Source of the DNA: Clostridia bacterium
Lineage (GTDB): Bacteria > Bacillota > Clostridia > TANB77 > CAG-508
Direction of reading: 5' to 3'
Assembly (NCBI GenBank): GCA_017626365.1
Contig: JAGAIV010000008.1
Location: 1 to 64,000, forward strand
DNA length: 64,000 bases
Under the pieces are notes generated by a model. It worked only from the letters and a program-made list of their open reading frames with translations, was not told where the DNA came from and did not search any database. This document shows, piece after piece, positions 20,337 to 29,755 of this stretch (the first letter of the stretch is position 1; each line of letters begins with the position of its first letter). The position numbers and the translations under genes are program-made.

Positions 20337-21216
20337 ATGGAAATTATCGAGATAAGCTATAAAGGTGCTTCATATCCAAAACAATTATTAGAAATACAAG
20401 ATTATCCCAAAACATTGTATGCATTGGGTGATATCAGCTTATTAAATAAAAAAGAAATACTTGGTATTGTAGGGTCTAGAAATTGTTCGGAATATGGAAG
20501 AAAAATTGCAAAAACTTTTGCAGAAGAACTTTCAAAAGAAGATATTTGCATTATTAGTGGACTTGCTATTGGAATTGATGCAGCAGCACATATAGGTTCT
20601 ATGGAGCAAAAACGGAAGGACAATAGCTGTATTAGGAAGCGGATTTAACCATATTTATCCCGAAGAAAATGAATGGGTATTCCACAAAATCTTATTAAAT
20701 TGTGGATGTATTATTAGTGAATATCCACCAAATGTGGAACCAAACACCAAAAATTTTCCAAAGCGAAATCGCATTATTAGTGGAATTGCTAGTAGCATAT
20801 TAGTGGTAGAAGCAGAGTATAGAAGTGGTAGTACCATTACAGCAAAATATGCCAAAGAGCAGTCAAAAAAAGTATATGCTATACCAAGTAATATTGATTC
20901 AAGCCAAGGAATTGGCACAAATAAATTAATTAGGGATGGAGCAATTCTTATTACAAAACCATCTCAAATCAAAAAAGATTTTTTAAAAAAATCAATCCAA
21001 AAAGAAGAACAAGGCACTCATTTAAATCTAGAGCTCAAAATTCCAGAAGAATATATATCAATTTATAAAATTTTAGAAAAAGGTCCAATGCATATTAATG
21101 AAATTGCAAAAATAGAGAAAAAGTCAATGCAAGAATTAAATTCCGTGATGACAATGATGGAAATAGAAGGTTATATTACAAGACTTGATTACAATCTGTA
21201 TAAAAGAAAGGAGTAA
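20337..21216 (+). CDS. dprA: DNA-processing protein DprA, with a CGG +1 frameshift
   Basis: Loads RecA on incoming single-stranded DNA in transformation. Rossmann-like core visible: LGIVGSRNCSEYGR, IISGLAIGIDAAAHIGS, LGSGFNHIYPEE, SEYPPNVEP and FPKRNRIISGIASSILVVEA, then a C-terminal winged-helix. CGG at 20613-20615 replaces the Gly of MEQK-G-RTIAVLGSG; skipping the C gives 292 residues. It follows comM by 9 bases (ribosome site AAGGAGG) and precedes yraN by 3 bases, forming a comM-dprA-yraN operon. Confidence 0.95.
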
Positions 21217-21219
21217 TCT

Positions 21220-21573
21220 ATGTACCAAAGACACGAAACTGGAAAATTAGGAGAAGATTTAGCATGCAGATATTTGCAAAATCAAGGATATAAAATACTA
21301 GAAAGAAACTTTAAAGCAAGGCAAGGGGAAATTGACATTATTGCTATGGATAAAAAGGAACTTGTCTTTATTGAAGTAAAAACTAGAACCAATATAAATT
21401 ACGGAAAACCAGTAGAAGCAGTAGGCAGTAAAAAACAAAAACATCTTATAAAAACTGTAGAATATTATCTATATTCTAGAAACTTAGAAAATGAATTTAT
21501 TAGAATTGATGTAATAGAGATTTATCTATATCACAATAAATACAGAGTGAACCATATTAAGCAGATTATATAA
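21220..21573 (+). CDS. YraN/UPF0102 endonuclease-like protein
   Basis: 117 residues of the restriction-endonuclease-like fold. Motif GEIDIIAMDKKELVFIEVKTR gives the D-ExK nuclease-type residues. The N-terminal block GKLGEDLACRYLQNQGYKIL is typical. Often located near dprA; here 3 bases separate them. Confidence 0.93.
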   Translation: MYQRHETGKLGEDLACRYLQNQGYKILERNFKARQGEIDIIAMDKKELVFIEVKTRTNINYGKPVEAVGSKKQKHLIKTVEYYLYSRNLENEFIRIDVIEIYLYHNKYRVNHIKQII

Positions 21574-21666
21574 GAGGAAGAATGCATATGCAATATGTTG
21601 GAAAATTGGAATGAATAAATATAAACAATATATAAGAAACAGAGAAATTATTTATACAAGACTAGA

Positions 21667-21695
21667 CACAAATGAATAAAAATGGTAAAATATAT
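21667..21695 (+). promoter_or_regulatory. Promoter of the structured RNA before the HD gene
   Basis: TAGACA, 17-base spacer, TAAAAT; an RNA starting near 21702 would include the stem-loop element and terminator that follow. Confidence 0.5.
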
Positions 21696-21708
21696 ATACA
21701 ATAGGATA

Positions 21709-21805
21709 GATATATGAGGTGGTAAATTTCGTGGCAACCACACGCCGAAGGTAACGACAGGGAAATCCCGAGAGATGCAGGAGAAGGCCACGCCTGCCAT
21801 ATATC
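21709..21805 (+). ncRNA. Structured RNA element, candidate riboswitch or small RNA
   Basis: A 97-base GC-rich island closed by GATATATG / CATATATC. Inside lie AGGTGG pairing with CCACGCCT, a hairpin GTGG-CAA-CCAC, and GGGA-AA-TCCC, which together suggest a multi-branch junction. CGCCGAAGG and GCAGGAGAAGG faintly recall the core of glycine aptamers (CCGAAG, CAGG..AAGG), but the fit is partial. A terminator follows at once. No protein is encoded. The class is undetermined. Confidence 0.6.
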
Positions 21806-21816
21806 GAATGTGCGAA

Positions 21817-21848
21817 CAAAAAGTCATGGAAACATGGCTTTTTTCTTT
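21817..21848 (+). terminator. Terminator downstream of the structured RNA
   Basis: AAGTCATG-GAAA-CATGGCTT stem (one G-T pair) then TTTTCTTTT. It sits 85 bases before the HD-domain gene, the layout of a transcription-terminating riboswitch or of an independent small RNA. Confidence 0.75.
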
Positions 21849-21933
21849 TGAACATAAGCTAACCAATAAATCTAGTTTTTCTTATTGTTTTATGGTATAG
21901 TAGTAATATAAAAAAGCAAGATGGGAGAATAAA

Positions 21934-22986
21934 ATGAAAGATAAGGAGTTAGATATCGAAAATGATATTATAAAACAATACTTTAAAATACTAAGTGATG
22001 AATTTCCAGAATTCTTATATGATTATATTAATACACCAGAAATGCAAAGGCTGAAAGGAACAGGATGTGCTTGTGGAACGGACCATACAAACATATTCTA
22101 TAATAAATTTTTCTATTCGAATTATGAACATAGTATAGGAGTTGCACTAATTGTTTGGCATTTTACAAAAAACAAAAAACAAACATTAGCAGGTTTGTTT
22201 CATGATATTGCAACACCAGCATTTAAGCACTGTATCGATTTCATGAATGGAGATAGTAAAACACAAGAATCAACAGAGGCAGAAACAGAAAACATTATTA
22301 GGAATTCAAAAGAAATTATGAATCTATTAACAAGAGATGGTATTTTATTAGAAGAAGTAAAAGATTATCATATATATCCAATTGCCGATAACGATACACC
22401 GAAACTTTCTGCAGATAGATTAGAATATACTTTTACCAATGGAATTTATTTTAAAGAAGTTTGGAATTTAGAAAAAATCAAGGAAATTTATGATAATATT
22501 GAAATTTTAAAAAATGAAGAAGGTATAGAAGAATTAGGATTTAAGAGTCAAGAAATAGCAGAAGAATTTACTGTTTGTGCAAGTAAACTTTGGCCTTTAT
22601 GGATTAGTAAAGAAGATAAATTAACGATGCAATTTTATGCGGATGTATTAAAAGAAATGAGTAATAAGAAAATGATTTGTAAACAAGATTTATATAAACT
22701 ATCAGAGTTAGAAATCATTGAGAAAATAAAGCATTGTGGAGATAAGAGAATAGAAGATACTTTTTACAAATTCCAGAATGCAACACAAGTGTATGAAAGT
22801 GATGAAAAAGTACAAGGAAAATATTGTATTAGTGTAGAAGGAAAAAGAAGATATATCATTCCATTAGTGAAGTGCGAAGATGGAACAAAACGAATTAATG
22901 AGATATCAAAAACAGCAAAAGAAAATATCGAAAATTTCTTGAATTTTGATACAAAGAAGTATTTATATTTTGATTTTAATTTTTAA
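21934..22986 (+). CDS. HD-domain phosphohydrolase-like protein
   Basis: 350-residue cytoplasmic protein. The HD metal site is visible: YEHSIGVALIVWHF and LFHDIATPAFKH, with a further DTPKLSADRLEYTF element as in dGTPase/YfbR-type HD enzymes. Substrate unknown (nucleotide or nucleotide second messenger possible). Ribosome site AGATGGGAGAA before ATG. Preceded by the structured RNA and terminator. Confidence 0.85.
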   Translation: MKDKELDIENDIIKQYFKILSDEFPEFLYDYINTPEMQRLKGTGCACGTDHTNIFYNKFFYSNYEHSIGVALIVWHFTKNKKQTLAGLFHDIATPAFKHCIDFMNGDSKTQESTEAETENIIRNSKEIMNLLTRDGILLEEVKDYHIYPIADNDTPKLSADRLEYTFTNGIYFKEVWNLEKIKEIYDNIEILKNEEGIEELGFKSQEIAEEFTVCASKLWPLWISKEDKLTMQFYADVLKEMSNKKMICKQDLYKLSELEIIEKIKHCGDKRIEDTFYKFQNATQVYESDEKVQGKYCISVEGKRRYIIPLVKCEDGTKRINEISKTAKENIENFLNFDTKKYLYFDFNF

Positions 22987-22995
22987 ACAAAAAAA

Positions 22996-23026
22996 TAAAC
23001 GGAAAGCAAATGCTTTCCGTTTATTA
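22996..23026. terminator. Bidirectional terminator
   Basis: Stem AAACGGAAAGCA / TGCTTTCCGTTT between convergent genes. Confidence 0.85.
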
Positions 23027-23260
23027 AAACCATAAATGGGGATTATTAAATCCCTGCTCCTTTGCATATTCTGCAACGGAGTTGTATACTTCCATGAAGT
23101 ATACTTCAGAAACTTGAGGGTCAATACCACCGTCATCGTATAAAAAGACGCTTCCAATACTTTCTTTGGCATTGATTGTTGATACCTTAAAAGTTGCAGA
23201 CCTCTCATTTAACAAACAGATTAATTCTAAATGTTCTGTCCGTAAATTCTTTTTTTGCAT
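23024..23260 (-). CDS. Small hypothetical protein, 78 aa, with an in-frame CGG
   Basis: Unrecognised. Soluble alpha/beta sequence ending FNNPHLWF. ATG at 23260 follows GCGAGGTACT. Codon 7 is CGG (complement of 23240-23242) and must be read in frame, since skipping its C leads to a stop five codons later. Codon use is richer in G+C than the flanking rsmA and HD genes, suggesting transfer. Confidence 0.65.
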   Translation of the reverse strand: MQKKNLRTEHLELICLLNERSATFKVSTINAKESIGSVFLYDDGGIDPQVSEVYFMEVYNSVAEYAKEQGFNNPHLWF

Positions 23261-23390
23261 AATAGTACCTCGCTTTCTTGCATATTTATGTTAATTATAC
23301 TACTCTTGAAGAAAATCGTCAATTTTATATACTTGCTTTACAAAATGAAGTGTCTTAGGTATAATAAATACAATGAAAAGGTGGGGAAAT

Positions 23391-24245
23391 ATGGATAGAA
23401 TTTATGAAGATACCAAATTTTTAATGAAAAAGTATGGCATTACAGCTAATAAAAAATTAGGACAGAATTTTTTAATTGATGAAAATGTAATAGATACAAT
23501 TGCAAATGCTTCTGAAATTAGTAAAGAAGATTTCGTAATTGAAATTGGTCCAGGACTTGGAACATTAACAGACAAGCTGTTGCAAAAAGCGGGAAAAGTG
23601 GTGGCTATTGAGTTAGACGAAAGAATGATAACCATTTTAAAAGATAGATTCTTTATGTATGATAATTTTGAAATTATTAATGAAGATGTATTAAAAGTAG
23701 ATTTAGAAAAATTAATTAAAGAAAATAAAGAAAACTTAAAACTAAAAAATGCAAAAATAGTGGCTAATCTTCCATACTATATTACAACACCAATCATTAT
23801 GAAATTATTGGAAGAAAAACTAGATATTGAAAGCATTACAGTAATGATTCAAAGAGAAGTAGCAGACCGCTTAACTGCAATTCCAGGAGAAAAGGAATCC
23901 GGAGCTATTACCTATACAGTTTATTACTATGCTACATCAGAAGAAGTGCTAACCGTACCAAATAACTCATTCATTCCAGAACCAGAAGTAGAATCAGAAG
24001 TAATAAGGCTAGACTTAAGAAAAGAGCCACCAATTAAAATAAAAGATGAAAAGAAATTTTTTGCTTTAATAAAAGCAGCTTTTATGCAAAGAAGAAAAAC
24101 ATTTTTAAATGCAATAGGAAATTCAGGACTAGATATTAGTAAAGAAAAAATGGAGCAGATTTTACAAGAATTAAACATAGATACAAAAATAAGAGGAGAA
24201 GCATTAACAATTGAGCAATTTGCAAAAATAGTAGAAAGGATATAA
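23391..24245 (+). CDS. rsmA: 16S rRNA dimethyladenosine transferase RsmA (KsgA)
   Basis: Dimethylates two adjacent adenines in helix 45 of 16S rRNA. Motifs: KKLGQNFLIDENVID, VIEIGPGLGTLTDKLL (SAM site), and NLPYYITTPI (catalytic NLPY). 284 residues. ATG 23391 follows AAGGTGGGG; in-frame ATG 23373 lacks a site. Confidence 0.96.
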   Translation: MDRIYEDTKFLMKKYGITANKKLGQNFLIDENVIDTIANASEISKEDFVIEIGPGLGTLTDKLLQKAGKVVAIELDERMITILKDRFFMYDNFEIINEDVLKVDLEKLIKENKENLKLKNAKIVANLPYYITTPIIMKLLEEKLDIESITVMIQREVADRLTAIPGEKESGAITYTVYYYATSEEVLTVPNNSFIPEPEVESEVIRLDLRKEPPIKIKDEKKFFALIKAAFMQRRKTFLNAIGNSGLDISKEKMEQILQELNIDTKIRGEALTIEQFAKIVERI

Positions 24246-24260
24246 GAATAAATAGTAAAT

Positions 24261-24299
24261 AAAAAAGGAGTTTATCATTTACGATGAGCTCCTTTTTAT
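24261..24299 (+). terminator. Terminator after rsmA
   Basis: Stem AAGGAGTTTATC / GATGAGCTCCTT followed by TTTT. Confidence 0.8.
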
Positions 24300-24423
24300 A
24301 TTACAGAAATATTACAAAAAATAGTATTAATTCATTGACTTTTCACAAAAAAGAAGATAAGATATAAGTGTTAAAAATATAGAGAATAAATTACGAATAA
24401 AAACGTAGTTTGAGGAGGTATTT

Positions 24424-25218
24424 ATGGGAGAAGTAATTGTTATTACATCAGGAAAAGGTGGTGTTGGAAAAACCACTACAACAGCAAACTTAGGGGCAGC
24501 TCTTGCTATGCAAGGGAAAAAAGTAGCCTTAGTTGATACCGATATTGGACTTAGAAACTTAGATGTTGTTATGGGATTAGAAAATAGAATCGTATATGAT
24601 ATCGTAGATGTTGTTGAAGAAAAGTGTAAATTAAGACAAGCTCTAATTAAGGACAAGCGTTTTACCGAACTTTTCTTACTTCCTGCTGCTCAAACCAGAG
24701 ATAAAAGTGCTGTAAATGAAGAACAAATGAAAGAATTAACTAGTAAATTAAAAGAAGAATTTGATTATATTTTAATAGACTGCCCAGCAGGAATTGAACA
24801 AGGATTTAAAAATGCAATTGCAGGAGCTGACCGTGCTATTGTTGTTACAACAGCAGAAATTTCAGCAATCCGTGATGCAGATAGAATTATAGGATTATTA
24901 GAATCATCTGAAATTAAAAACCCTGAATTAATTGTTAACCGTCTAAAACCGAATATGGTAAGAAGAGGAGAAATGATGGATGTTGACGATATTGTTGACT
25001 TACTATCAATTGAACTTATAGGAGTAGTACCAGATGATGAATATGTAGTAACTCAAACCAATAAAGGAGAGCCAGTTGTATCTAACCGTAAAGCTCCTTC
25101 TGGAAAAGCATATTTAGAAATAGCAAGACGAGTTTTAGGAGAAAATATTGAAGTAACGATTCCGGGTAGAGAGAAAGGATTTTTAGCTAAATTAAAAAGA
25201 TTATTCGGAATAAAATAA
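24424..25218 (+). CDS. minD: Septum site-determining ATPase MinD
   Basis: ParA-type ATPase that places the division septum together with MinE/MinC. Deviant Walker A SGKGGVGKTTTTANLG, DTDIGLRNLDVVMG, DCPAGIEQGF, and a C-terminal amphipathic membrane-targeting helix (GFLAKLKRLFGIK). 264 residues. Followed 22 bases later by minE; no minC within the window. Confidence 0.97.
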   Translation: MGEVIVITSGKGGVGKTTTTANLGAALAMQGKKVALVDTDIGLRNLDVVMGLENRIVYDIVDVVEEKCKLRQALIKDKRFTELFLLPAAQTRDKSAVNEEQMKELTSKLKEEFDYILIDCPAGIEQGFKNAIAGADRAIVVTTAEISAIRDADRIIGLLESSEIKNPELIVNRLKPNMVRRGEMMDVDDIVDLLSIELIGVVPDDEYVVTQTNKGEPVVSNRKAPSGKAYLEIARRVLGENIEVTIPGREKGFLAKLKRLFGIK

Positions 25219-25240
25219 TAGGAAATGGGGGAAAATAAGA

Positions 25241-25852
25241 ATGTTTGAAAGCATTATAAACTTTTTTAAAAAAATAGGAAAACAGGATAAAGAGCAAGTA
25301 AAATCAAAAGATGCAGCAAAAGAAAGATTACACTTAGTTCTTATGCAAGACCGTGCTAATGTATCAGCAGATTTCCTAGATTTAATGAAACAAGAAATAA
25401 TTGAAGTTATAAAAAAATACATAGACGTTGATGAAAATGCTATTGATGTAAGACTTACAAACAAAGCAAATGGAGATGGAACTACTGGAGCCCCAGCATT
25501 ATATGCAAATATTCCTATTGTTAGCATTAAAGAAGAAGTAAAAACAGGAATGGCAAGACAAAAACATTCTTCTGAAGAAAAGAAAGAAGAAAATAAAGAA
25601 GAAAGCAAAAAAGAAAATAGTGAAGAACAAGAGAATAAAGAAATAAAAAATGAACCAAAAAAGACACCCAAAACAGAAAATAAGAAAAAAGAAAATATAG
25701 AGGCAGCCCCTGTATCTGTACCAACGGAAGTAAAACAAGAAAATAAAGAGACCAAAACAAATCAAAAGAAAGAAATGAAATCAGAAGAAAAAACAAAAGA
25801 GAAGGAAGAAACAAAACAAGAACCTAAAAAGGAAGAGACAGCCAAAAAATAG
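25241..25852 (+). CDS. minE: MinE cell-division topological factor with a long Lys/Glu tail
   Basis: Regulates MinD cycling. Residues 1-90 match MinE (KERLHLVLMQDRANVSADFL and the MKQEIIEVIKKYIDVDENAIDVRL anti-MinCD/dimer region). The protein is 203 residues, more than double the usual length of about 90, because of a low-complexity Lys/Glu-rich C-terminal extension (residues ~105-203). Sits between minD and a rodA/ftsW-like gene in one operon. Confidence 0.93.
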   Translation: MFESIINFFKKIGKQDKEQVKSKDAAKERLHLVLMQDRANVSADFLDLMKQEIIEVIKKYIDVDENAIDVRLTNKANGDGTTGAPALYANIPIVSIKEEVKTGMARQKHSSEEKKEENKEESKKENSEEQENKEIKNEPKKTPKTENKKKENIEAAPVSVPTEVKQENKETKTNQKKEMKSEEKTKEKEETKQEPKKEETAKK

Positions 25853-25862
25853 AAGGTGAAAG

Positions 25863-26972
25863 ATGAAAGGAAGAATTTTAAGAAATATAGAATGGGGAAT
25901 ACTAATTTGTTGCATTGCACTATTTGTAATAGGCTGTATTTCTTTATATTCAGCAACACAAGAAACAAATTATGATGAATTAAAAAGACAAATTATATGG
26001 TTTGTTATTAGTATACCAATTATGGTTGTTGTAATATGTATTGATTATAATACAATTGCAAAAATCTCTCCAATTCTTTATGGGATTTTTATCATCCTAT
26101 TAATAGCTGTTTTATTTACAAAGCCAGTAAATGGAGCATCTAGTTGGTTTACTATTACAGAAAGTATTCGATTTCAACCAAGTGAATTTGCAAAAATATT
26201 TGTTATTATTACACTTGCTTATTTGATTTCAATATTTCAAAAAAGAGACAAAAATGAAATTAATAAACCGCTAAAATTACTAGCAATATTAGCAGTAGTA
26301 GCAATTCCAGTATTATTAATAATAAAGCAACCAGATTATGGAACAGCAATTGCTTTTATGATAGCAACTATATTAATATTATTTTCAGCAGGTTTAGACA
26401 AAAGATATATTATTGGAGTAATAGCAATAATTGCGATTGCACTACCACTTGTATATAACTTCGTATTACCAGAACATGCTAAAACAAGAATAGATGTATT
26501 TTTAAATCCCAATTTAGATCCAAGAGGTTCTGGTTATAATGTAATACAATCAAAGCTTGCAATTGGTGCAGGTGGATTATTTGGAATGGGATTACTAAAA
26601 GGAAACCAAACACAACTTGGATTTTTACACCCAAAAACAACAGATTTCATTTTTTCAGTAATAGGAGAAGAAATGGGATTTATTGTAGCAGGAGCGGTTA
26701 TCATTCTATATGTTATATTAATTACAAAAGCAATATATGTTGCTAAAACTGCAAAAGATGATTTGGGCTCATACATTGCAATGGGAATTGTAGGAATTTT
26801 TCTATTTCATATGATAGAAAACATTGGAATGACAATGGGGTTACTTCCTATCACAGGAGTACCACTTCCATTTGTTAGTTATGGAGGAAGTTCACTTATT
26901 ACAAACTTTATTTGTATAGGATTGTTACTAAATATTAGTGGAAGAAGGCAAAAAACAATATTTATTAATTAG
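25863..26972 (+). CDS. rodA: RodA/FtsW-family peptidoglycan glycosyltransferase (SEDS)
   Basis: Polytopic SEDS protein polymerising glycan strands, here more likely RodA (elongation) because a separate ftsW lies in the dcw cluster. About ten hydrophobic helices are visible, with WFTITESIRFQPSEFAKI and the C-terminal GVPLPFVSYGGSS signature. 369 residues. It begins 10 bases after minE. Confidence 0.92.
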   Translation: MKGRILRNIEWGILICCIALFVIGCISLYSATQETNYDELKRQIIWFVISIPIMVVVICIDYNTIAKISPILYGIFIILLIAVLFTKPVNGASSWFTITESIRFQPSEFAKIFVIITLAYLISIFQKRDKNEINKPLKLLAILAVVAIPVLLIIKQPDYGTAIAFMIATILILFSAGLDKRYIIGVIAIIAIALPLVYNFVLPEHAKTRIDVFLNPNLDPRGSGYNVIQSKLAIGAGGLFGMGLLKGNQTQLGFLHPKTTDFIFSVIGEEMGFIVAGAVIILYVILITKAIYVAKTAKDDLGSYIAMGIVGIFLFHMIENIGMTMGLLPITGVPLPFVSYGGSSLITNFICIGLLLNISGRRQKTIFIN

Positions 26973-26980
26973 GAGTTAAA

Positions 26981-27947
26981 ATGTATTTAAAACCATTAGA
27001 AATTGGAAATGTAAGATTAGAAAATAATATATTATTAGCACCAATGGCAGGTATTACAGACCTGCCATTTCGAATGATAGCTAAAGAATATGGAGTAGGA
27101 CTTACCTTTACTGAAATGGCAAGTGCTAAAGCGATTTTTTATAAAGACGAAAAAACAAATCAATTACTAAATAAACAAGGAGAAAATGGAAAATTACGGA
27201 GTCCAAATATTTGGAAGTGATATAGAATCATTAAGCTTTGCTGCTGAAAAAGTAAGTAAAGATTTTGATATTCTGGATATTAATATGGGATGTCCTGCAC
27301 CTAAAGTTGTAAAAAATGGAGATGGAAGTAAACTATTACAAAATTTGGATTTAGTAGGTAGCATTGTAGAAGAAGTAGTTAGAGCATCATCAACTCCAGT
27401 AAGTGTTAAAATTAGAAAAGGATGGAGCAAATCAAATGACGTATCTATAGAAGCGGCTAAAATTATTGAACAAGCAGGTGCAAGTATGATTACCATTCAT
27501 GGAAGAACAAGAGATGAATTTTTTGCAGGAGAAGTCGATTTAGAAGCAATCAAAAAAGTAAAGGAAGCAGTACATATTCCGGTTATAGGTAATGGAAATA
27601 TAGTAGATGAAAAAAGTGCATTAAAAATGTTTGAATACACTGGAGTAGACGGAATTATGATAGGAAGAGCAAGCATTGGAAATCCATGGATATTTAAGCA
27701 AATTATACATTACCTACAAACAGGTGAAAAATTGCCAAGTATTTCAAACCAAGAAAAATTAGAAACGATGATAAAACATATTGAACTAGAGGTAGAACAA
27801 AAAGGCGAAAGAGTAGGAATTCCAGAACTAAGAAAACATATGGCATGTTACATTAAAAATTTACCAAATGCAAGTAAAATACGAGTAAGAATAAATCAAA
27901 TAAACACAAAAGGAGAGTTGATTAGTTTCTTAAAAGAATGTTTTTAA
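26981..27947 (+). CDS. dusB: tRNA-dihydrouridine synthase DusB-like, with a CGG +1 frameshift
   Basis: FMN enzyme reducing uridine in tRNA D-loops. Blocks: LAPMAGITDLPFRMIAKEYG, NMGCPAPKV (catalytic Cys), ITIHGRTRDEFFAGE, GNGNI and DGIMIGRASIGNPWIF. CGG at 27197-27199 splits it. Skipping the C gives ENGKL-G-VQIFGSD, the conserved beta-strand, and 321 residues. The ATG at 27186 that opens the second frame lies inside the first and has no ribosome site of its own. Confidence 0.94.
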
Positions 27948-27965
27948 AATATGGGAATATAAATA

Positions 27966-27996
27966 AAAAAGAATAGCTTTAAGCTATTCTTTTTTA
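27966..27996 (+). terminator. Terminator of the min-rodA-dusB operon
   Basis: AAAAGAATAGCTT / AAGCTATTCTTTT palindrome. Confidence 0.85.
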
Positions 27997-28013
27997 TTTA
28001 GGGGTGAAGTGGT

Positions 28014-28686
28014 ATGAAAAGAAAAATATTTATTATTACATTAATTATTCTTGTTTTATGTGTAGGCTTATTTTGTTTTTTTACAAAAAACAATTATAAA
28101 ACAGTTGAATTTGGAAATACTAATATTAAATCAGCTGAAGGTATAAAAGAATATATTTTAAACTTAGACTCATACGAGGCAAACATAGAAATAGAAGCCA
28201 ATAGTAATAAAACTCAAAATAAATATACAGCAAAACAAACTTATAAAGCACCAAATTTAGCTCGTCAAGAAATAATAGAGCCACAATCTGTAAAAGGATT
28301 AATTACTTCATATGATGGAAATAACCTAAAAATAGAAAACACAAAATTAAATCTTAGTAAGTTATATGAAAATTATCCATATGTAGCAGATAATAACTTA
28401 TGGTTATCTGATTTTATTAATGACTATAAGAATAGTAAGACAAATAATTTAAAAGAAGAAGAAAATATTGTTATTATGCAAGTAAAAATACAAAAAGAAG
28501 CAAAAAAAGAAATAACCAAAACTCTATATATAGACAAAAACACATTAAAACCGACAAAATTAACCATAGAAGATGAGCACAAAAAAATGCTAGTTTACAT
28601 ACAATATAATGAGATTAAAATAAATAGTAGTCGGTAAAGAAGAAGTACTAGCATTTAAACTAAAATTTTTACAAGATAATATCTAG
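28014..28686 (+). CDS. GerS-like/LolA-fold outer-surface protein, with a CGG +1 frameshift near the C-terminus
   Basis: N-terminal membrane anchor or signal (residues 4-21), then a LolA-like region: EGIKEYILNLDSYEANIEIE, KYTAKQTYKAPNLARQEI and TLYIDKNTLKPTKLTIED. This form resembles clostridial GerS germination proteins, but no lipobox is evident. The zero frame ends SSR-stop with CGG TAA at 28632-28637. Skipping the C at 28632 extends it as SS-G-KEEVLAFKLKFLQDNI to a stop at 28684-28686 (223 aa), adding the last strand. Confidence 0.8.
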
Positions 28687-28778
28687 CTTTATTAGACTAC
28701 AATATTTTGCACTTAAAACAAGTTTAAAATATATCAAATAAAAAACAATAAAAAACACTAATAATAGGAGTGAAGAAA

Positions 28779-29130
28779 ATGGTAGTCAGAAGAGGAGATA
28801 TGTTTTATGCAGATTTAAGCCCAGTTGTAGGTTCTGAACAAGGAGGAATTAGACCAGTTATTATTATACAAAATGATATGGGTAATAAATATAGTCCAAC
28901 AGTAATTGCAGCAGCAATCACATCACAAACCGGAAAAAACAAGCTACCAACACATATAGAATTAGACTCGCGGAATGAGTGGATTAAAATCAGATTCAGT
29001 AGTATTAACAGAGCAAATAAGAACGATAGATAAAAGCAGATTAAAAGAAAAAATAGGACATATAGATGATAATCAAATTATAGATAAAATTAATAATGCA
29101 TTAGGAGTTAGCTTTGGACTAGGAGAATAA
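28779..29130 (+). CDS. ndoA: MazF/PemK-family mRNA interferase (NdoA-like), with a CGG +1 frameshift
   Basis: Sequence-specific endoribonuclease toxin. Conserved: [29 protein letters not shown] and [11 protein letters not shown] at 28971-28973 interrupts it; skipping the C gives [20 protein letters not shown], the typical second half, and 116 residues, the length of the Bacillus enzyme. Without the shift it stops at 29031-29033, lacking the C-terminal catalytic/dimer part. ATG 28779 has TAGGAGTGAAGAAA upstream. No antitoxin gene adjoins it. Confidence 0.94.
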
Positions 29131-29137
29131 AAAAGAA

Positions 29138-29178
29138 AAAAGTTTAAAAAATTTTTATAATTTTTTAAACTTTTTTTT
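29138..29178 (+). terminator. Terminator between ndoA and mraZ
   Basis: AAAAAGTTTAAAAAA / TTTTTTAAACTTTTT palindrome. Confidence 0.8.
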
Positions 29179-29220
29179 AAAAAGTATTGCAAATTCCCAA
29201 AAGTTATATTAAAATTTAAG

Positions 29221-29250
29221 TGAAGTGGTGAAAAGTGGTACAAAGTGGTT
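29221..29250 (+). promoter_or_regulatory. MraZ operator: three GTGG repeats spaced 10 bases
   Basis: GAAGTGGTG, AAAAGTGGTA and CAAAGTGGTT lie at 10-base spacing in front of mraZ. This matches the tandem AAAGTGG-type boxes bound by MraZ in Firmicutes and Mollicutes, so the dcw cluster is probably autoregulated. Confidence 0.75.
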
Positions 29251-29275
29251 TAAAAAGGAAGTGAGGTGAGCCTAA

Positions 29276-29707
29276 GTGTTTATAGGTGAATATGAGCATA
29301 ATGTAGATGCAAAAGGTAGAATTATTATGCCAGCAAAACTTCGTGAAGACATCGGTGATAAGTTCATTATTACAAAAGGACTTGACGGATGTTTATTTGC
29401 GTATTCACAAACAGAATGGGCTAACTTCGAAGAAAAATTAAAAGCATTACCACTAGCACAAAAAAATGCAAGAAATTTTGTAAGATTCTTCTTATCAGGA
29501 GCAGTTGAATGCGAAATAGATAAACAAGGAAGATTCTTAATTCCTGCAAATTTAAGAGAACATGCAAAACTTGATAAAGAAATTGTTATTATTGGTGTAG
29601 GAACAAGACTTGAAATTTGGAATAGAGAAATTTGGAAAACATATAGTAGTGACGAAAATATTTCCGCAGACGAAATTGCAGAAAATATGACAATGCTTGG
29701 TATATAA
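29276..29707 (+). CDS. mraZ: Transcriptional regulator MraZ
   Basis: 143 residues with two SpoVT-AbrB-like repeats: [20 protein letters not shown] at the start and [20 protein letters not shown] in the second half. DNA-binding regulator of the dcw cluster. GTG start preceded by GAGGTGAGCCTAA. Its likely operator repeats lie just upstream. Confidence 0.96.
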   Translation: MFIGEYEHNVDAKGRIIMPAKLREDIGDKFIITKGLDGCLFAYSQTEWANFEEKLKALPLAQKNARNFVRFFLSGAVECEIDKQGRFLIPANLREHAKLDKEIVIIGVGTRLEIWNREIWKTYSSDENISADEIAENMTMLGI

Positions 29708-29755
29708 CTTTTAAAAAAAGTTTATATAGAAGTACATAAGATAAAAATATAGTAT

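Noticed and set aside
21652..21866. Minus-strand ORFs across the structured RNA
   Set aside because: No ribosome site, composition is that of the stem-loop element, and the RNA promoter and terminator explain the region.
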